A DNA stretch of 49,210 bases from Kitasatospora sp. Root107 (GTDB lineage Bacteria > Actinomycetota > Actinomycetes > Streptomycetales > Streptomycetaceae), in NCBI RefSeq assembly GCF_001424875.1, contig NZ_LMCT01000024.1, positions 1,126-50,335 on the forward strand, read 5' to 3'. The notes under the pieces were generated by a model. It did not search any database. It was not told the DNA's origin and saw only the letters and a program-made list of their open reading frames with translations. Numbering within the stretch: the stretch's first letter is position 1; each line of letters begins with the position of its first letter. Of this stretch, positions 30,188 to 40,423 are shown piece after piece. The position numbers and the translations under genes are program-made.

Positions 30188-33100
30188 ATGACACTCACCT
30201 ACTCCGCCGGTTCCCTGGTCACCGCTCGCGGCCGTGAATGGGTCGTACTGCCCGAGAGCGCCGCGGACATGCTTGTGCTGCGTCCCCTCGGCGGTTCCGA
30301 TGACGACATCGCTGCAGTCTTCCCCGCCTTCGAGGAGGTCAAGGGCGCCGAGTTCGCGCCTCCCTCGCCGACCGATCTGGGCGACCAGCGCGCCGCGGGT
30401 CTGCTCCGCTCGGCCCTGCGGATCGGGTTCCGTTCCGGTGCCGGTCCGTTCCGCTCCCTGGCCGGAATCGCGGTCGAGCCGCGCGCCTACCAGTTCGTGC
30501 CGTTGATGATGGCGCTGCGCCAGAAGATCGTCCGGCTGCTGATCTCCGACGACGTCGGCATCGGCAAGACCATCGAGGCCGGCCTGATTGCGAGCGAACT
30601 CCTCGCCCAGGGCGAGGCGACCGGCCTTGCGGTGCTCTGCTCGCCCGCGCTCGCCGAGCAGTGGCAGGAGGAGTTGCGCACCAAGTTCGGCCTCGACGCC
30701 GAACTCGTCCTCTCCTCCACCGTCTCGCGTCTGGAGCGCGGCCTCGACCTCGGCCAGTCGATCTTCGACAAGTACCCGAACGTCATCGTCTCCACCGACT
30801 TCATCAAGTCCCCGCGCCACCGTGACGACTTCGTCCGTCACTGCCCCGACCTGGTCATCGTCGACGAGGCGCACACCTGTGTCGCGGCCGACGACACCAG
30901 TACGTCCTCGCAGAGCCAGCTGCGGTACGAGCTGCTGCGCCGCGTTGCCAAGGACGCGGACCGGCACCTGCTGCTGGTGACCGCGACCCCGCACAGCGGC
31001 AAGGAGTCCGCCTTCCGCAACCTCCTCGGCCTGGTCAAGCCCGAGCTGGCCACCGTCAACCTCGACGCGGAGAGCGGCCGGAAGCTGCTCGCCCAGCATT
31101 TCGTACAGCGCAAGCGGGCCGACGTGCGGCAGTACCTCACCAAGGAGGACGGTCTCAGCGACGACAGCCTCACGGAGAAGACCGCGTTCCCCTCGGACCG
31201 CTACTTCAAGGACGAGACCTACAAGCTCTCCCCGGCCTACCGCGCGCTGCTCGACGACGCCATCGCCTACGCGAGCGACCGCGTCGAGGCCGCGGGCACC
31301 CAGGGCAAGCGCGAGGCCAGGATCGCCTGGTGGTCCGCGATCGCCCTGCTGCGCTCCTTGGTCTCCTCACCGCGGGCCGCCGCCCAGACGCTGACGACCC
31401 GTTCGGCCGCTGCGGTCGCCGCGAGCGCGGAGGAGGCCGACCGGCTCGGCGCGCCGCTCAACAGCGACGCGGCCGACAGCGACACCCTGGAGGGCATGGA
31501 CGTGGTCCCCGGAGCGGAGACGGACGGCGCGGGTGCTCGGCTGGCCGCACTCGCCGAGCGTGCCACAGCGCTTGAGGGACCGGCAGGTGACCTCAAGCTA
31601 AAGGACCTCACCAAGCACCTCAAGGGACTCCTCGCCGACGGATACAGTCCGATCGTCTTCTGCCGCTACATCCCGACCGCGGAGTACATCGCCGAGCAGC
31701 TGGAGGGCAAGCTCGGTGCCAAGACGAAGATCGCCGCCGTCACCGGCACCATCTCCCCGCAGCAGCGGATCGAGCGAATCGAGAGGCTCGCAGAGGAGGC
31801 CGGGGTCGACCAGGCCGCTCGCCGGGTCCTGATCGCCACCGATTGCCTGTCGGAGGGCGTCAACCTCCAGCACCATTTCGATGCCGTCGTCCACTACGAC
31901 CTCGCTTGGAACCCGACCCGCCATGACCAGCGCGAGGGCCGGGTCGACCGCTACGGTCAGAAGAAGGACGAAGTCCGGGTCATCACCCTGTACGGCGCGG
32001 ACAACGGCATCGACGGCAAGGTCCTCGAAGTCCTGATCAAGAAGCACCGTCAGATTCGCAAGGACCTCGGGGTCTCGGTCTCGATCCCTGACGAGATGTC
32101 AGCAGGTGTGACGGACGCAATCGTCGAGTGGCTCCTGATGCGGGGGAGGGAAAGCCAGCAGGAGGGCCTGTTCGCGGTCGACGACATCGTCGACGCCAAG
32201 GCCGCCCAGCTGGAGAACGACTGGAACTCCGCAGCTGAACGCGAGAAGGAGTCCCGCTCCCGGTTCGCCCAGCGATCCGTCCATCCGCAGGAGGTGGCAC
32301 GCGAAGTCGGCGCCATCCGGGACGCCTTGGGCAGCGCCGGCGAGATCCGCACTTTCGTACGGGACTCACTGAACGCGCTCGGCGGGGTGCTGCGCGACTC
32401 CTCGGACGGTGACTTCACCGCAGAGGTGAGCGGCACCCCAGCCGGCCTGCGCGACGCTCTCGCACCGGTCGTCGGCGGTGACGCCGTCGAGATCGGCAAG
32501 CCGATCTCGTTCCGCACCGACCCGGCGGTGGCACGCGGCGAAGCCGCCCTGGTCCGCACCGACCCGGTCGTCGGTGCGCTGGCCGGACACGTCCTCGACG
32601 CGGCGCTCGACCTTCAGGCGGACGGCAACCGCCCGGCCCGCCGTTGTGGTGTCATCACCACCGACGCCGTCCAGGTCCGGACGACGCTGCTGCTGGTGCG
32701 CTACCGCTTCCATCTGACGCTCCCCTCCCGTACCGGGGACAAGCAGCTCGTCGCCGAGGACGCCCGACTGCTGGCCTTCCAGGGGGCCCCGAAGAACGCC
32801 GTCTGGCTGCCCCAGGAGGAGGCGATCGGTCTGCTCGACGCCGAGGCCTCCAGCAACACCGATTCGCACTTCGGCGAGCGCACGATGACCCGCATCCTCG
32901 GTCAACTCAGCGATGTGGTAGGTCACTTGGAGGAGTTCGGTGATCAGCTTGCGGTTGATCTCGACGAATCCCACCGGCGGGTCCGCTCTGCTTCCGGCGA
33001 GATCGTCCGAGGCCTGCGCGTGAGTGCACAGAAGCCGGCCGACGTCCTCGGCGCCTACGTCTATCTGCCCGCGACCACGCCGACCGGAGAAGCCGCCTGA
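30188..33100 (+). CDS. SNF2/RapA-type helicase, DrmD-like
   Basis: A 970-residue SF2 translocase. P-loop DDVGIGKT at 121-128, DEAH at 226-229, VTATPHSGKE (motif III), IFATD-type LIATDCLSEGVNLQ (motif V) and HDQREGRVDRYGQ (motif VI) form a complete SNF2/RapA core. A C-terminal region of about 300 residues has no domain I recognise. Starts at an ATG with GAGGA 8 bases before, 39 bases after the kinase-helicase; its stop overlaps the next ATG by one base. In class 1 DISARM the SNF2 helicase DrmD pairs with the methyltransferase DrmMI, exactly the gene pair seen here. Assignment to DrmD proper rather than another RapA-like defence helicase is not certain. Confidence 0.88.
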   Translation: MTLTYSAGSLVTARGREWVVLPESAADMLVLRPLGGSDDDIAAVFPAFEEVKGAEFAPPSPTDLGDQRAAGLLRSALRIGFRSGAGPFRSLAGIAVEPRAYQFVPLMMALRQKIVRLLISDDVGIGKTIEAGLIASELLAQGEATGLAVLCSPALAEQWQEELRTKFGLDAELVLSSTVSRLERGLDLGQSIFDKYPNVIVSTDFIKSPRHRDDFVRHCPDLVIVDEAHTCVAADDTSTSSQSQLRYELLRRVAKDADRHLLLVTATPHSGKESAFRNLLGLVKPELATVNLDAESGRKLLAQHFVQRKRADVRQYLTKEDGLSDDSLTEKTAFPSDRYFKDETYKLSPAYRALLDDAIAYASDRVEAAGTQGKREARIAWWSAIALLRSLVSSPRAAAQTLTTRSAAAVAASAEEADRLGAPLNSDAADSDTLEGMDVVPGAETDGAGARLAALAERATALEGPAGDLKLKDLTKHLKGLLADGYSPIVFCRYIPTAEYIAEQLEGKLGAKTKIAAVTGTISPQQRIERIERLAEEAGVDQAARRVLIATDCLSEGVNLQHHFDAVVHYDLAWNPTRHDQREGRVDRYGQKKDEVRVITLYGADNGIDGKVLEVLIKKHRQIRKDLGVSVSIPDEMSAGVTDAIVEWLLMRGRESQQEGLFAVDDIVDAKAAQLENDWNSAAEREKESRSRFAQRSVHPQEVAREVGAIRDALGSAGEIRTFVRDSLNALGGVLRDSSDGDFTAEVSGTPAGLRDALAPVVGGDAVEIGKPISFRTDPAVARGEAALVRTDPVVGALAGHVLDAALDLQADGNRPARRCGVITTDAVQVRTTLLLVRYRFHLTLPSRTGDKQLVAEDARLLAFQGAPKNAVWLPQEEAIGLLDAEASSNTDSHFGERTMTRILGQLSDVVGHLEEFGDQLAVDLDESHRRVRSASGEIVRGLRVSAQKPADVLGAYVYLPATTPTGEAA

Positions 33101-36100
33101 TGTCCGCCACCACCCGCAACCAGGTCTTCTCCGCCGTCCACACCGTCGGTGCCCTGCTACCGGTCGACATACTGCTGCGGATCTCCGAGGGCAAGGACGT
33201 CTCCGGCTCCAAGCCCGCCGACTACGGCGTCATCGGTTCCCGCTCGGTGCGCGACGACGCCGAACGCCACTGGGACTACCTCAAGGCCATCTGGCGTGAG
33301 CTGCGCGTCCGTCTCCCCGAGAACGAGGAGACGGGCGCCCCGGCCGCCGACCCGACCGGCCTCGCCGGTGCCCAGTGGCTGGAGCCGCTCTTCGCCGAGC
33401 TGGGGTTCGGCCGCCTCACTGCCGTCGGCGCGGCCGGCCTCCCGGCCGACAGCGACCCCGGGAAGCTCTTCCCGATCAGCCACCGCTGGCAGAACGCGCT
33501 CGTCCATCTGACGGCCTGGAACGCCGACCTCGACAAGCGCCCGGGCGGTGCCGGCACCGTGCCGCCGCAGTCGATGGTCCAGGAGTGCCTGAACCGTGCC
33601 GAGGCCCACCTGTGGGCGGTTCTGACGAATGGTCGGCAGCTCCGGTTGCTCCGGGACTCCAGTGCGCTGGCCACGGCCTCGTACGTGGAATTCGACCTTG
33701 AGGCCATCTTCGACGGCGAGCTGTTCAGCGAGTTCGTGCTGCTGTACCGGCTGCTGCACGTCTCCCGCTTCGAAGTGGGGGAGGGTGCGGCGCCGTCCGG
33801 GTGCTGGCTGGAGAAGTGGCGCACCGAGGCCATCGTGTCGGGGACGCGAGCTCTGGACCACCACCGTGACGGTGTCCAGCGGGCCATCACGACCCTTGGA
33901 ACCGGCTTCCTCAAGCATCGGGACAACGCGGCCCTGCGCAAGGATCTCGATGTCAAGGCTCTCCACGCTGCGCTGCTGCGCCTCGCCTACCGGTTGATTT
34001 TCCTGTTCGTGGCCGAGGACAGGGATGCTCTGCACCCGCCCACGGCCGCTGAGGAAGCCCGGCGACGCTATGCCACCTACTTCTCCTCCGGCCGGTTGCG
34101 ACGTCAGGCCGGCCGCCGCCGCGGTACGGCGCACGCCGACCTCTACCAGTCCCTGAAACTTGTGCTCGATGCCCTCGGTGACGAGAACGGGCGTCCGGAG
34201 CTCGGCTTGCCGGGCTTGGGTGGCCTGTTTGACGACACTGACGCGGACAGCCCGCTCCGGGGCCTGTCGCTCTCCAACACGTACCTGCTGGAGGCAGTGC
34301 GTCACCTCTCGCGCGTACGGGACACGAACTCCGCCCGCTGGCGCCCGGTCGACTACCGCAACATGGGCTCCGAGGAGCTCGGTTCCATCTACGAGTCGCT
34401 GCTGGAGCTCGTCCCCAAGCACAGCGCCACCGAGAGCACCTTCGAGCTGGTCAACCGGCTGGGCAACGACCGCAAGAAGACCGGCTCGTACTACACCCCC
34501 CGCTCGCTCATCGAGACCCTGCTCGACTCAACACTCGACCCGGTCATCGACGACGCACAGAAGCGCGGCGAGCAACGGGCCGCAGCGGCCGGACAGTCGG
34601 ATGCCTCCGAGGTGATCGTCGGCGAGTTGCTGTCCCTGACGGTCTGTGACCCGGCCTGCGGCTCCGGCCACTTCCTCGTCTCAGCCGCCCGCCGGATCGC
34701 CAAGCGGGTCGCGGCTGTGCGGGAGAGCAATCCAGAGCCGACGCCGGTCGCGGTCCGGCACGCTCTGCACGAGGTCATCGCGCGGTGCATCTACGGTGTG
34801 GACCTCAACCCCATGGCTGTCGAACTTGCAAAGGTCTCACTGTGGTTGGAGGCCCTGGAGCCGGGCAAGCCGCTGGGCTTCCTCGACGCGCACGTCAAGC
34901 TCGGCAACGGGCTGATCGGGGCGACGCCCGCTCTGATGCGGGATGGCATTCCGAGCAAGGCGTTCAAGGCGGTGGAGGGGGACGACCCCAAGTACGCCAC
35001 GTTCCTAGAGAAGCAGAACACCGAGGAGCGCAAGGGGCAGGGCGGGCTCTTCGACCTGGCGGTCGAGACGAAGGTGGCAAACACGGTTTTCGCGTCCGAC
35101 CTGCGCCGGATTACGGATGCCCGGGCTGACACGCTATCGGATGTCCATCGTCAGGCGTCTGCGTATCGCGATTGGGAGACCTCGTCGGCGTACGTGCAGG
35201 CGCTGCACGTGGCGGACGCCTGGTGCGCCGCGTTCATGTGGCACAAGACAAAGGATGCGCCGCCTGCCATCACTCACGACCTGTTCCGCGCTCTTGAGGA
35301 CCCGCAGGCGACCGCTGCCTCAACGGCGACTCACGACGAGATCGTGCGGCTTAGTGCTGAGTACCGCTTCTTCCACTGGCACCTGGAGTTCCCCGAGGTC
35401 TTCAGCGTTCCGGAAGATGGCAACGGTACTGGAGATGACGTGGACCGGGTGACTGGCTGGGCAGGCGGCTTCTCCTGTGTAGTCGGCAACCCCCCATGGG
35501 ACAAGGTCGACTTCGAGGACAAAAAGTACTTCAGCGTTGTGGAGCCGTCGATCGCCGCGATCGCCGGCACGGCGCGACGCAATCGCATCTCCGAGTGGGA
35601 GACGGAGGACCCCGAGGCTGGTGAGCACTACCGCGCCGAGCGGAGAAAGGTGAAGTCCACTTTCCTCTTCGCGGGCGGGTCCGGCGCATTTCCGCTGTGT
35701 GGTAAAGGCCTCACGGTCAAGGGCGTCAATTCGCTCCAGACCGACCAGCTCTTTGTCGAGCGTTTCGCCTCCATTGCGGCGTCTGAGGGCCGGCTCGGAT
35801 GCATCGTCCCCACCGCCATTGCGACCGGCGCGGGTGCGCAACATCTCTTCAGCGACTTCACCAGGCGCGGTGTTATCACCTCCCTGTACGACTTTGAGAA
35901 TCGCAAGCCGCTCTTCGTTGGGGTGCACTCTAGCTATAAGTTCTGCCTCTTCTCCTTGACCGGTCGGAGTCTGCATGAACCCGTAGCGAAGTTTGCCTTC
36001 TTCCTCGAAGACACTATCGACCTTGACGATACCGATCGCGTTTTTTCGCTGAGCCCTGACGAGATTGTCTTCATCAACCCAAATAGCGGTACGCTGCCGA

Positions 36101-37248
36101 TCTTCCGAACCCGCCGCGACGCCGACCTCACGGCGGCGATCTATCGCCATATCCCGGTCCTGTGGAACGAGAGTGAGAAAAACGGTAACCCCTGGGGCGC
36201 AAGCTTCAAGCGCCTCTTCGACATGACCGACGACTCCGACCTCTTCCGTACGCGGGAGGAGTTGGAGGCTGAGGGCTGGGAGCTCTACGGTAACGTCTTC
36301 GCTCGGGATGAGGAGCGGATGCTTCCACTGTACGAGGGCAAGATGGCCCATCACTTCGACCATCGTTGGAATTCCTATCACGGCACAGGCAATGAGGAGC
36401 GCCGCCGGCTAGGTCTTGCTGAGAAGCAGGACGCTGAGGCAGCTGCCGACCCCCGTTACTGGATCGCGGAGGACGGATGGATTCCGACAGTGAGGAATGG
36501 CAAAGCGGTCAAGGTCCCTGGCATCACGCTACGCCTGAGGGACGTGGGTTGGGACAGGGGATGGCTCTGCGGCTGGCGGGATGTGTGTCGCACCACGGAT
36601 GAGCGCACGGCCATCCCGGCGCTCCTCCCACGCGCAGCAGTTGGGCATACCTATCCCCTCATGCTCCCCCGCGTCTCTCCGGCTCTCGCCGTGGCTCTCG
36701 TCGCGGCCCAGAGCTCGCTGGTCTTCGACTTCGTGAGCCGGCAGAAGATCAGCGATGCCCATATGAAGCTCTTCATCTGGAAGCAGCTCCCCGTCCCCAC
36801 ACCCGAAGCCCTCACCCCACACGCGCCGTTCATCACTTCGCGCGTCCTCGAACTCGTCTACACCGCTCACGACATGACCCCCCTCGCCCGCGACCTCGGC
36901 GACACGGGCGCTCCCTTCCGCTGGGACGAGACCCGCCGCGCCCAGATCCGCGCCGAGCTGGACGCGTACTTCTTCCACCTCTACGGCATTAGCCGCGACG
37001 ATGCCGATTACATCCTGGAAACCTTCCAATCCGACTCGGGCGGTGGTCTCAAGAACAACGAGATCGCCAAGTACGGCACCTACCGAACGAAGAACTTGGT
37101 CCTCGCCGCCTACGACCGTATGGCCACTGCCGGGGTCACCCTCGCCGTCTCGCTCATGGATGGCGAGAACTTCGACTCCGCCCTCACCCCACCCCCGGGC
37201 CAGGGACCCCGCCACGAGGCCAAGCCTGCCGCTGGGAGCGACAGCTGA
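33100..37248 (+). CDS. Giant N6-adenine DNA methyltransferase, DrmMI-like
   Basis: 1,382 residues. The adenine-methylase motif I is DPACGSGHFLV (D517) and motif IV is NPPW (797-800), followed later by a target-recognition part and a C-terminal helical domain. Segments such as YGVDLNPMAVELAKVSLWLE are typical of Eco57I/PglX-type enzymes. I recognise no nuclease motif. It should mark host DNA for self/non-self recognition, as DrmMI does in class 1 DISARM. Bases about 35500-36750 (residues about 800-1215) are visibly less GC-rich at third codon positions (for example GCGTTTTTTCGC near 36040) than the flanks, as if the target-recognition region came from another source. Start ATG overlaps the DrmD-like stop (TGATG). 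Confidence 0.9.
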   Translation: MSATTRNQVFSAVHTVGALLPVDILLRISEGKDVSGSKPADYGVIGSRSVRDDAERHWDYLKAIWRELRVRLPENEETGAPAADPTGLAGAQWLEPLFAELGFGRLTAVGAAGLPADSDPGKLFPISHRWQNALVHLTAWNADLDKRPGGAGTVPPQSMVQECLNRAEAHLWAVLTNGRQLRLLRDSSALATASYVEFDLEAIFDGELFSEFVLLYRLLHVSRFEVGEGAAPSGCWLEKWRTEAIVSGTRALDHHRDGVQRAITTLGTGFLKHRDNAALRKDLDVKALHAALLRLAYRLIFLFVAEDRDALHPPTAAEEARRRYATYFSSGRLRRQAGRRRGTAHADLYQSLKLVLDALGDENGRPELGLPGLGGLFDDTDADSPLRGLSLSNTYLLEAVRHLSRVRDTNSARWRPVDYRNMGSEELGSIYESLLELVPKHSATESTFELVNRLGNDRKKTGSYYTPRSLIETLLDSTLDPVIDDAQKRGEQRAAAAGQSDASEVIVGELLSLTVCDPACGSGHFLVSAARRIAKRVAAVRESNPEPTPVAVRHALHEVIARCIYGVDLNPMAVELAKVSLWLEALEPGKPLGFLDAHVKLGNGLIGATPALMRDGIPSKAFKAVEGDDPKYATFLEKQNTEERKGQGGLFDLAVETKVANTVFASDLRRITDARADTLSDVHRQASAYRDWETSSAYVQALHVADAWCAAFMWHKTKDAPPAITHDLFRALEDPQATAASTATHDEIVRLSAEYRFFHWHLEFPEVFSVPEDGNGTGDDVDRVTGWAGGFSCVVGNPPWDKVDFEDKKYFSVVEPSIAAIAGTARRNRISEWETEDPEAGEHYRAERRKVKSTFLFAGGSGAFPLCGKGLTVKGVNSLQTDQLFVERFASIAASEGRLGCIVPTAIATGAGAQHLFSDFTRRGVITSLYDFENRKPLFVGVHSSYKFCLFSLTGRSLHEPVAKFAFFLEDTIDLDDTDRVFSLSPDEIVFINPNSGTLPIFRTRRDADLTAAIYRHIPVLWNESEKNGNPWGASFKRLFDMTDDSDLFRTREELEAEGWELYGNVFARDEERMLPLYEGKMAHHFDHRWNSYHGTGNEERRRLGLAEKQDAEAAADPRYWIAEDGWIPTVRNGKAVKVPGITLRLRDVGWDRGWLCGWRDVCRTTDERTAIPALLPRAAVGHTYPLMLPRVSPALAVALVAAQSSLVFDFVSRQKISDAHMKLFIWKQLPVPTPEALTPHAPFITSRVLELVYTAHDMTPLARDLGDTGAPFRWDETRRAQIRAELDAYFFHLYGISRDDADYILETFQSDSGGGLKNNEIAKYGTYRTKNLVLAAYDRMATAGVTLAVSLMDGENFDSALTPPPGQGPRHEAKPAAGSDS

Positions 37249-37360
37249 CCGCTATACCCATGTCAAATGGATGGGGGCCCACCGAGGTGAGGTGCCGTCA
37301 GTTCGGGGCGCTACGGGTGCCCACAGTGTCTTTGAACGCAAGTGACGGGAGCAGAGACCG

Positions 37361-39175
37361 GTGTCCGATGAGCACCAGGAGTTCCAGCTGCGGTTGCCGA
37401 ACGGCGACGACATCGACCGGGCGCGTGGCGTCCTGTTGGATGAGGTGGGGACGAACGGGAGCCGTAAGTTCCTACTCCGCGCCGGCTCGCCGGCTCGCAA
37501 CCATGTGATGCCCTCGTTCAAGAAGCACTTCAGTGGCACTTTCCGGCGGCGGGAGGAGCTCCAGGCCACCGGTGTGCTGCGCCCCTCCGATCGCTGGCCG
37601 GGGTGGCTGGAGCTGTCCGAGGACGTTGAGTGCGGGTCACCCTCGTTCGCTGCGGAGCTCCTGGTGGGTGCTCCCCGCAATGGTTGGGTGTGGTGGAAGA
37701 CCGAAGACGGGGCGCCGCTGTCGGACTTCATGGCGGGAGTCTGGTCCGGCCCCAATCGCGCCTGGCTCGTCCGTGGCTCCAATGTCTCCGGGCTCGATCT
37801 CGTCCAGCGGCTCTGGCTTCCCGAGAACCGGGTCACCCTCTCCGCGTCCCGGTTGCGGCAGGGGGTCGAGCAGGGGACGAGCAAGGACGAGCTGCGCACT
37901 TTCGTCCATGAGGACTACGAGTCCACGGCGACGTACAGTCAGAAGCAAGAGCTGCTGGAGGAGTTGCACGCCTTCCTGTCCCGAATGAAGCCCGGGGACA
38001 CCGTGTGCACCATCTCGGCAGGGCAGCTGTACGTGGGCGAGGTGACCGGGCCCGTGGAGCAGACGGTCTCTGAGGACGGGCGAGCCAACCTGCGTCGGCC
38101 GGTCGAGTGGCAGAGCTCCGGGTACGCGTACGAGGAGCTGCCCGAGGAGCTGCAGCAGAAGCTGTCCGTGCAGCACGATGTCGTCGATCTGACGGCAGTG
38201 CAGGCCTTGCTGGCCGGGCTCGGGTTGAGCGACGAGGACCTCACCGAGACGGCCGAGGTGACCGAGCGCGACCCGTCCGTGGAGATCCCGGCCATCGCGG
38301 CCCGCCGCGAGGTGGAGCTCCCCGCGCCGACCGCTGAGCTCGCCGACGACCTGCTCGTCCACGATCTGAGCTGGCTGCAGGAGGTGCGTGATCTCCTCTG
38401 GGACGACCGCCAGTTGGTGCTCTATGGGCCGCCGGGCACCGGCAAGACGCACCTTGCCCTGAAGCTTGCGGAGTTCCTCGGTGGCGGGCCCGAGCGGGTC
38501 AAGCTTGTGCAGTTCCATCCCTCCTACGCCTACGAGGACTTCTTCGAGGGCTTCCGCCCCAAGGAAGACCCGAAGACGCGCGAGGTCGCCTTCCGGCTGA
38601 CCGCCGGACCATTGCGGGAGTTGGCCGATCTCGCCTCCCGCGAAGGGAACCGGCACGTCCCGCACTTTCTGATCATCGACGAGATCAACCGGGCCAACCT
38701 GGCGAAGGTCTTCGGTGAGCTGTACTTCCTGCTGGAGTACCGCAACAAGTCGGTGCGGCTCACCTACTCGGGCGACGACTTCGCGCTTCCGCCGAACCTG
38801 TTCGTGATCGGCACCATGAACACCGCCGACCGCTCGATCGCCCTGGTCGACGCGGCGATGCGGCGCCGGTTCGCGTTCGTCGAACTGTCGCCGCGCATCG
38901 AGCCGACCAGCGGCCTGCTGCGGCGCTGGCTCGCCGCCAAGGGCCACGATGCCGAGCCGGCCGACCTGCTGGACGCGCTCAACTCCCGGATCGACGACCA
39001 CGACTTCCGGATCGGGCCCTCCTACCTGATGAAGCCGGGCGTCTACCGGGAGGGCGGCTTGGAGCGCACCTGGCGGACGAAGATCCTCCCGCTGCTGGAG
39101 GAGTACCACTACGGGGAGGGCATGGACGTCGAGCAGCGGTACGGCCTTGCCACCCTCCGGGATTCCCTCGCGTGA
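37361..39175 (+). CDS. mcrB: McrB-like AAA+ GTPase with N-terminal DNA-recognition region
   Basis: A 604-residue protein. The C-terminal AAA+ domain has Walker A GPPGTGKT (356-363), Walker B LIIDEINRANLAKVFGE and the McrB-specific MNTADRS (486-492) followed by MRRRFAF. The N-terminal 300 residues contain a segment (LLEELHAFLSRMKPGDTVCT, then LRRPVEWQSSGYAYEEL) that looks like an EVE/PUA-type base-flipping reader; this is pattern recognition, not proven. McrB powers DNA translocation for McrC and cleaves modified DNA. A 112-bp gap precedes the GTG at 37361, so McrBC may have its own promoter. Stop and McrC start overlap as GTGA. Confidence 0.92.
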   Translation: MSDEHQEFQLRLPNGDDIDRARGVLLDEVGTNGSRKFLLRAGSPARNHVMPSFKKHFSGTFRRREELQATGVLRPSDRWPGWLELSEDVECGSPSFAAELLVGAPRNGWVWWKTEDGAPLSDFMAGVWSGPNRAWLVRGSNVSGLDLVQRLWLPENRVTLSASRLRQGVEQGTSKDELRTFVHEDYESTATYSQKQELLEELHAFLSRMKPGDTVCTISAGQLYVGEVTGPVEQTVSEDGRANLRRPVEWQSSGYAYEELPEELQQKLSVQHDVVDLTAVQALLAGLGLSDEDLTETAEVTERDPSVEIPAIAARREVELPAPTAELADDLLVHDLSWLQEVRDLLWDDRQLVLYGPPGTGKTHLALKLAEFLGGGPERVKLVQFHPSYAYEDFFEGFRPKEDPKTREVAFRLTAGPLRELADLASREGNRHVPHFLIIDEINRANLAKVFGELYFLLEYRNKSVRLTYSGDDFALPPNLFVIGTMNTADRSIALVDAAMRRRFAFVELSPRIEPTSGLLRRWLAAKGHDAEPADLLDALNSRIDDHDFRIGPSYLMKPGVYREGGLERTWRTKILPLLEEYHYGEGMDVEQRYGLATLRDSLA

Positions 39176-40383
39176 CGGACGCCGTCGTCGTCGACCTGGT
39201 CGAGCACGCCCCGGCCGTCAGCCGTCCGCTCTCGGACGCCGTCGGCCGGGCCCTTGCCGCCTCCCGCATCGTCGAAGCCGCCCCTGACCCGTACGTCACG
39301 GGTCGCTGGATGCTCCGCGCGGGCAGCAAGGTCGGCGCGGTGGCCCTGGACGTGTCGGGCGGTGCCCATGTGACCGTACGGATTACCCCCAAGGTGCCCA
39401 TCGCTCGGCTCTTCTTCCTGATCGGCTACAGCCTCAACCCGCATGGCTGGCGGGACGGCCAGATAGAGGTCGGTGAACACGACGACCTCCTGCCGGCGCT
39501 CGCCCACGCGGTGGAGCGCCAGGTCGATATGGCGCTGCGTCAGGGGCTCCTACAGGGCTACCGCGCCGTCGAGGACAGTTCACTCGTCGTCCGGGGCCGC
39601 ATCCGGGAGGCGGAGCAGATCCGCCGCCGGTTCGGCGCGACCCTGCCGGTCGAGATCGCCTACGACGAGTTCACCATCGACATCGCAGAGAACCGCATCC
39701 TGCGGGCCGCCGTCGACCGGCTGCTCCGCCTCCCCGGCGTGCCGCGCGACGTACGCCGCCGCCTGCTGCACCAGCGCGCCCGCCTCGCCGACATCACTCC
39801 GCTCGTACGCGGCCAGCTGCTCCCGGCCTGGCACCCCACGCGGCTCAACTCCCGATACCACCATGCGCTCCGCCTAGCCCGCGTCGTGCTGGATGGCTCC
39901 TCACCCGAGCACCTCGCCGGTCAACTGCGCATCGACGGCTTCCTGTTCAATATGAACAAGCTCTTCGAGGACTTCGTGACGGTCGCCCTGCGCGAGGCGT
40001 ACCGGGGCTCGGGCCGTGCCTGCCGCCTTCAGGACCCGCACCATCTCGACGAAGCGGCCCGGATTCGGATGAGGCCTGACTTCGTGCTGTACGGGGTGGA
40101 GGGCAGTCCGCAGGCGGTGGCCGACGCCAAGTACAAGGCCCAGAAATCCGACGGCTACCCGGACAGCGACCTCTACCAGATGCTCGCCTACTGCACTGCC
40201 CTCGGTTTGCCGGAGGGGCACCTCGTGTACGCGAAGGGGAACGCCCCGCACGCGGCTCACCGGGTCCGGCACGCGGGCATCGTCATCCACCAACATGCGC
40301 TGGACCTCGACCGGCCGCCGACCGAGCTGCTGGGCGAAGTTCGTTCATTGGCACGGCAGATGGCGCCTGACGGGACGGTATGA
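39172..40383 (+). CDS. mcrC: McrC nuclease subunit
   Basis: A 403-residue partner of McrB. The C-terminal PD-(D/E)XK nuclease shows D303 in RPDFVL and the D318-A-K320 triad in VADAKYK, followed by SDLYQMLAYC, the typical McrC/LlaJI form. The N-terminal half has RGRIREAEQI and YDEFTIDIAENRIL, also characteristic. The GTG start overlaps the mcrB stop. With McrB it should cleave DNA carrying modified bases. Beside two adenine methyltransferases in one island, it probably has a specificity that spares the host's own marks. Confidence 0.92.
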   Translation: MTDAVVVDLVEHAPAVSRPLSDAVGRALAASRIVEAAPDPYVTGRWMLRAGSKVGAVALDVSGGAHVTVRITPKVPIARLFFLIGYSLNPHGWRDGQIEVGEHDDLLPALAHAVERQVDMALRQGLLQGYRAVEDSSLVVRGRIREAEQIRRRFGATLPVEIAYDEFTIDIAENRILRAAVDRLLRLPGVPRDVRRRLLHQRARLADITPLVRGQLLPAWHPTRLNSRYHHALRLARVVLDGSSPEHLAGQLRIDGFLFNMNKLFEDFVTVALREAYRGSGRACRLQDPHHLDEAARIRMRPDFVLYGVEGSPQAVADAKYKAQKSDGYPDSDLYQMLAYCTALGLPEGHLVYAKGNAPHAAHRVRHAGIVIHQHALDLDRPPTELLGEVRSLARQMAPDGTV

Positions 40384-40423
40384 TCACGATCGGAACGTCC
40401 GCCAGGGGGTAGGGAGTCCGCAG

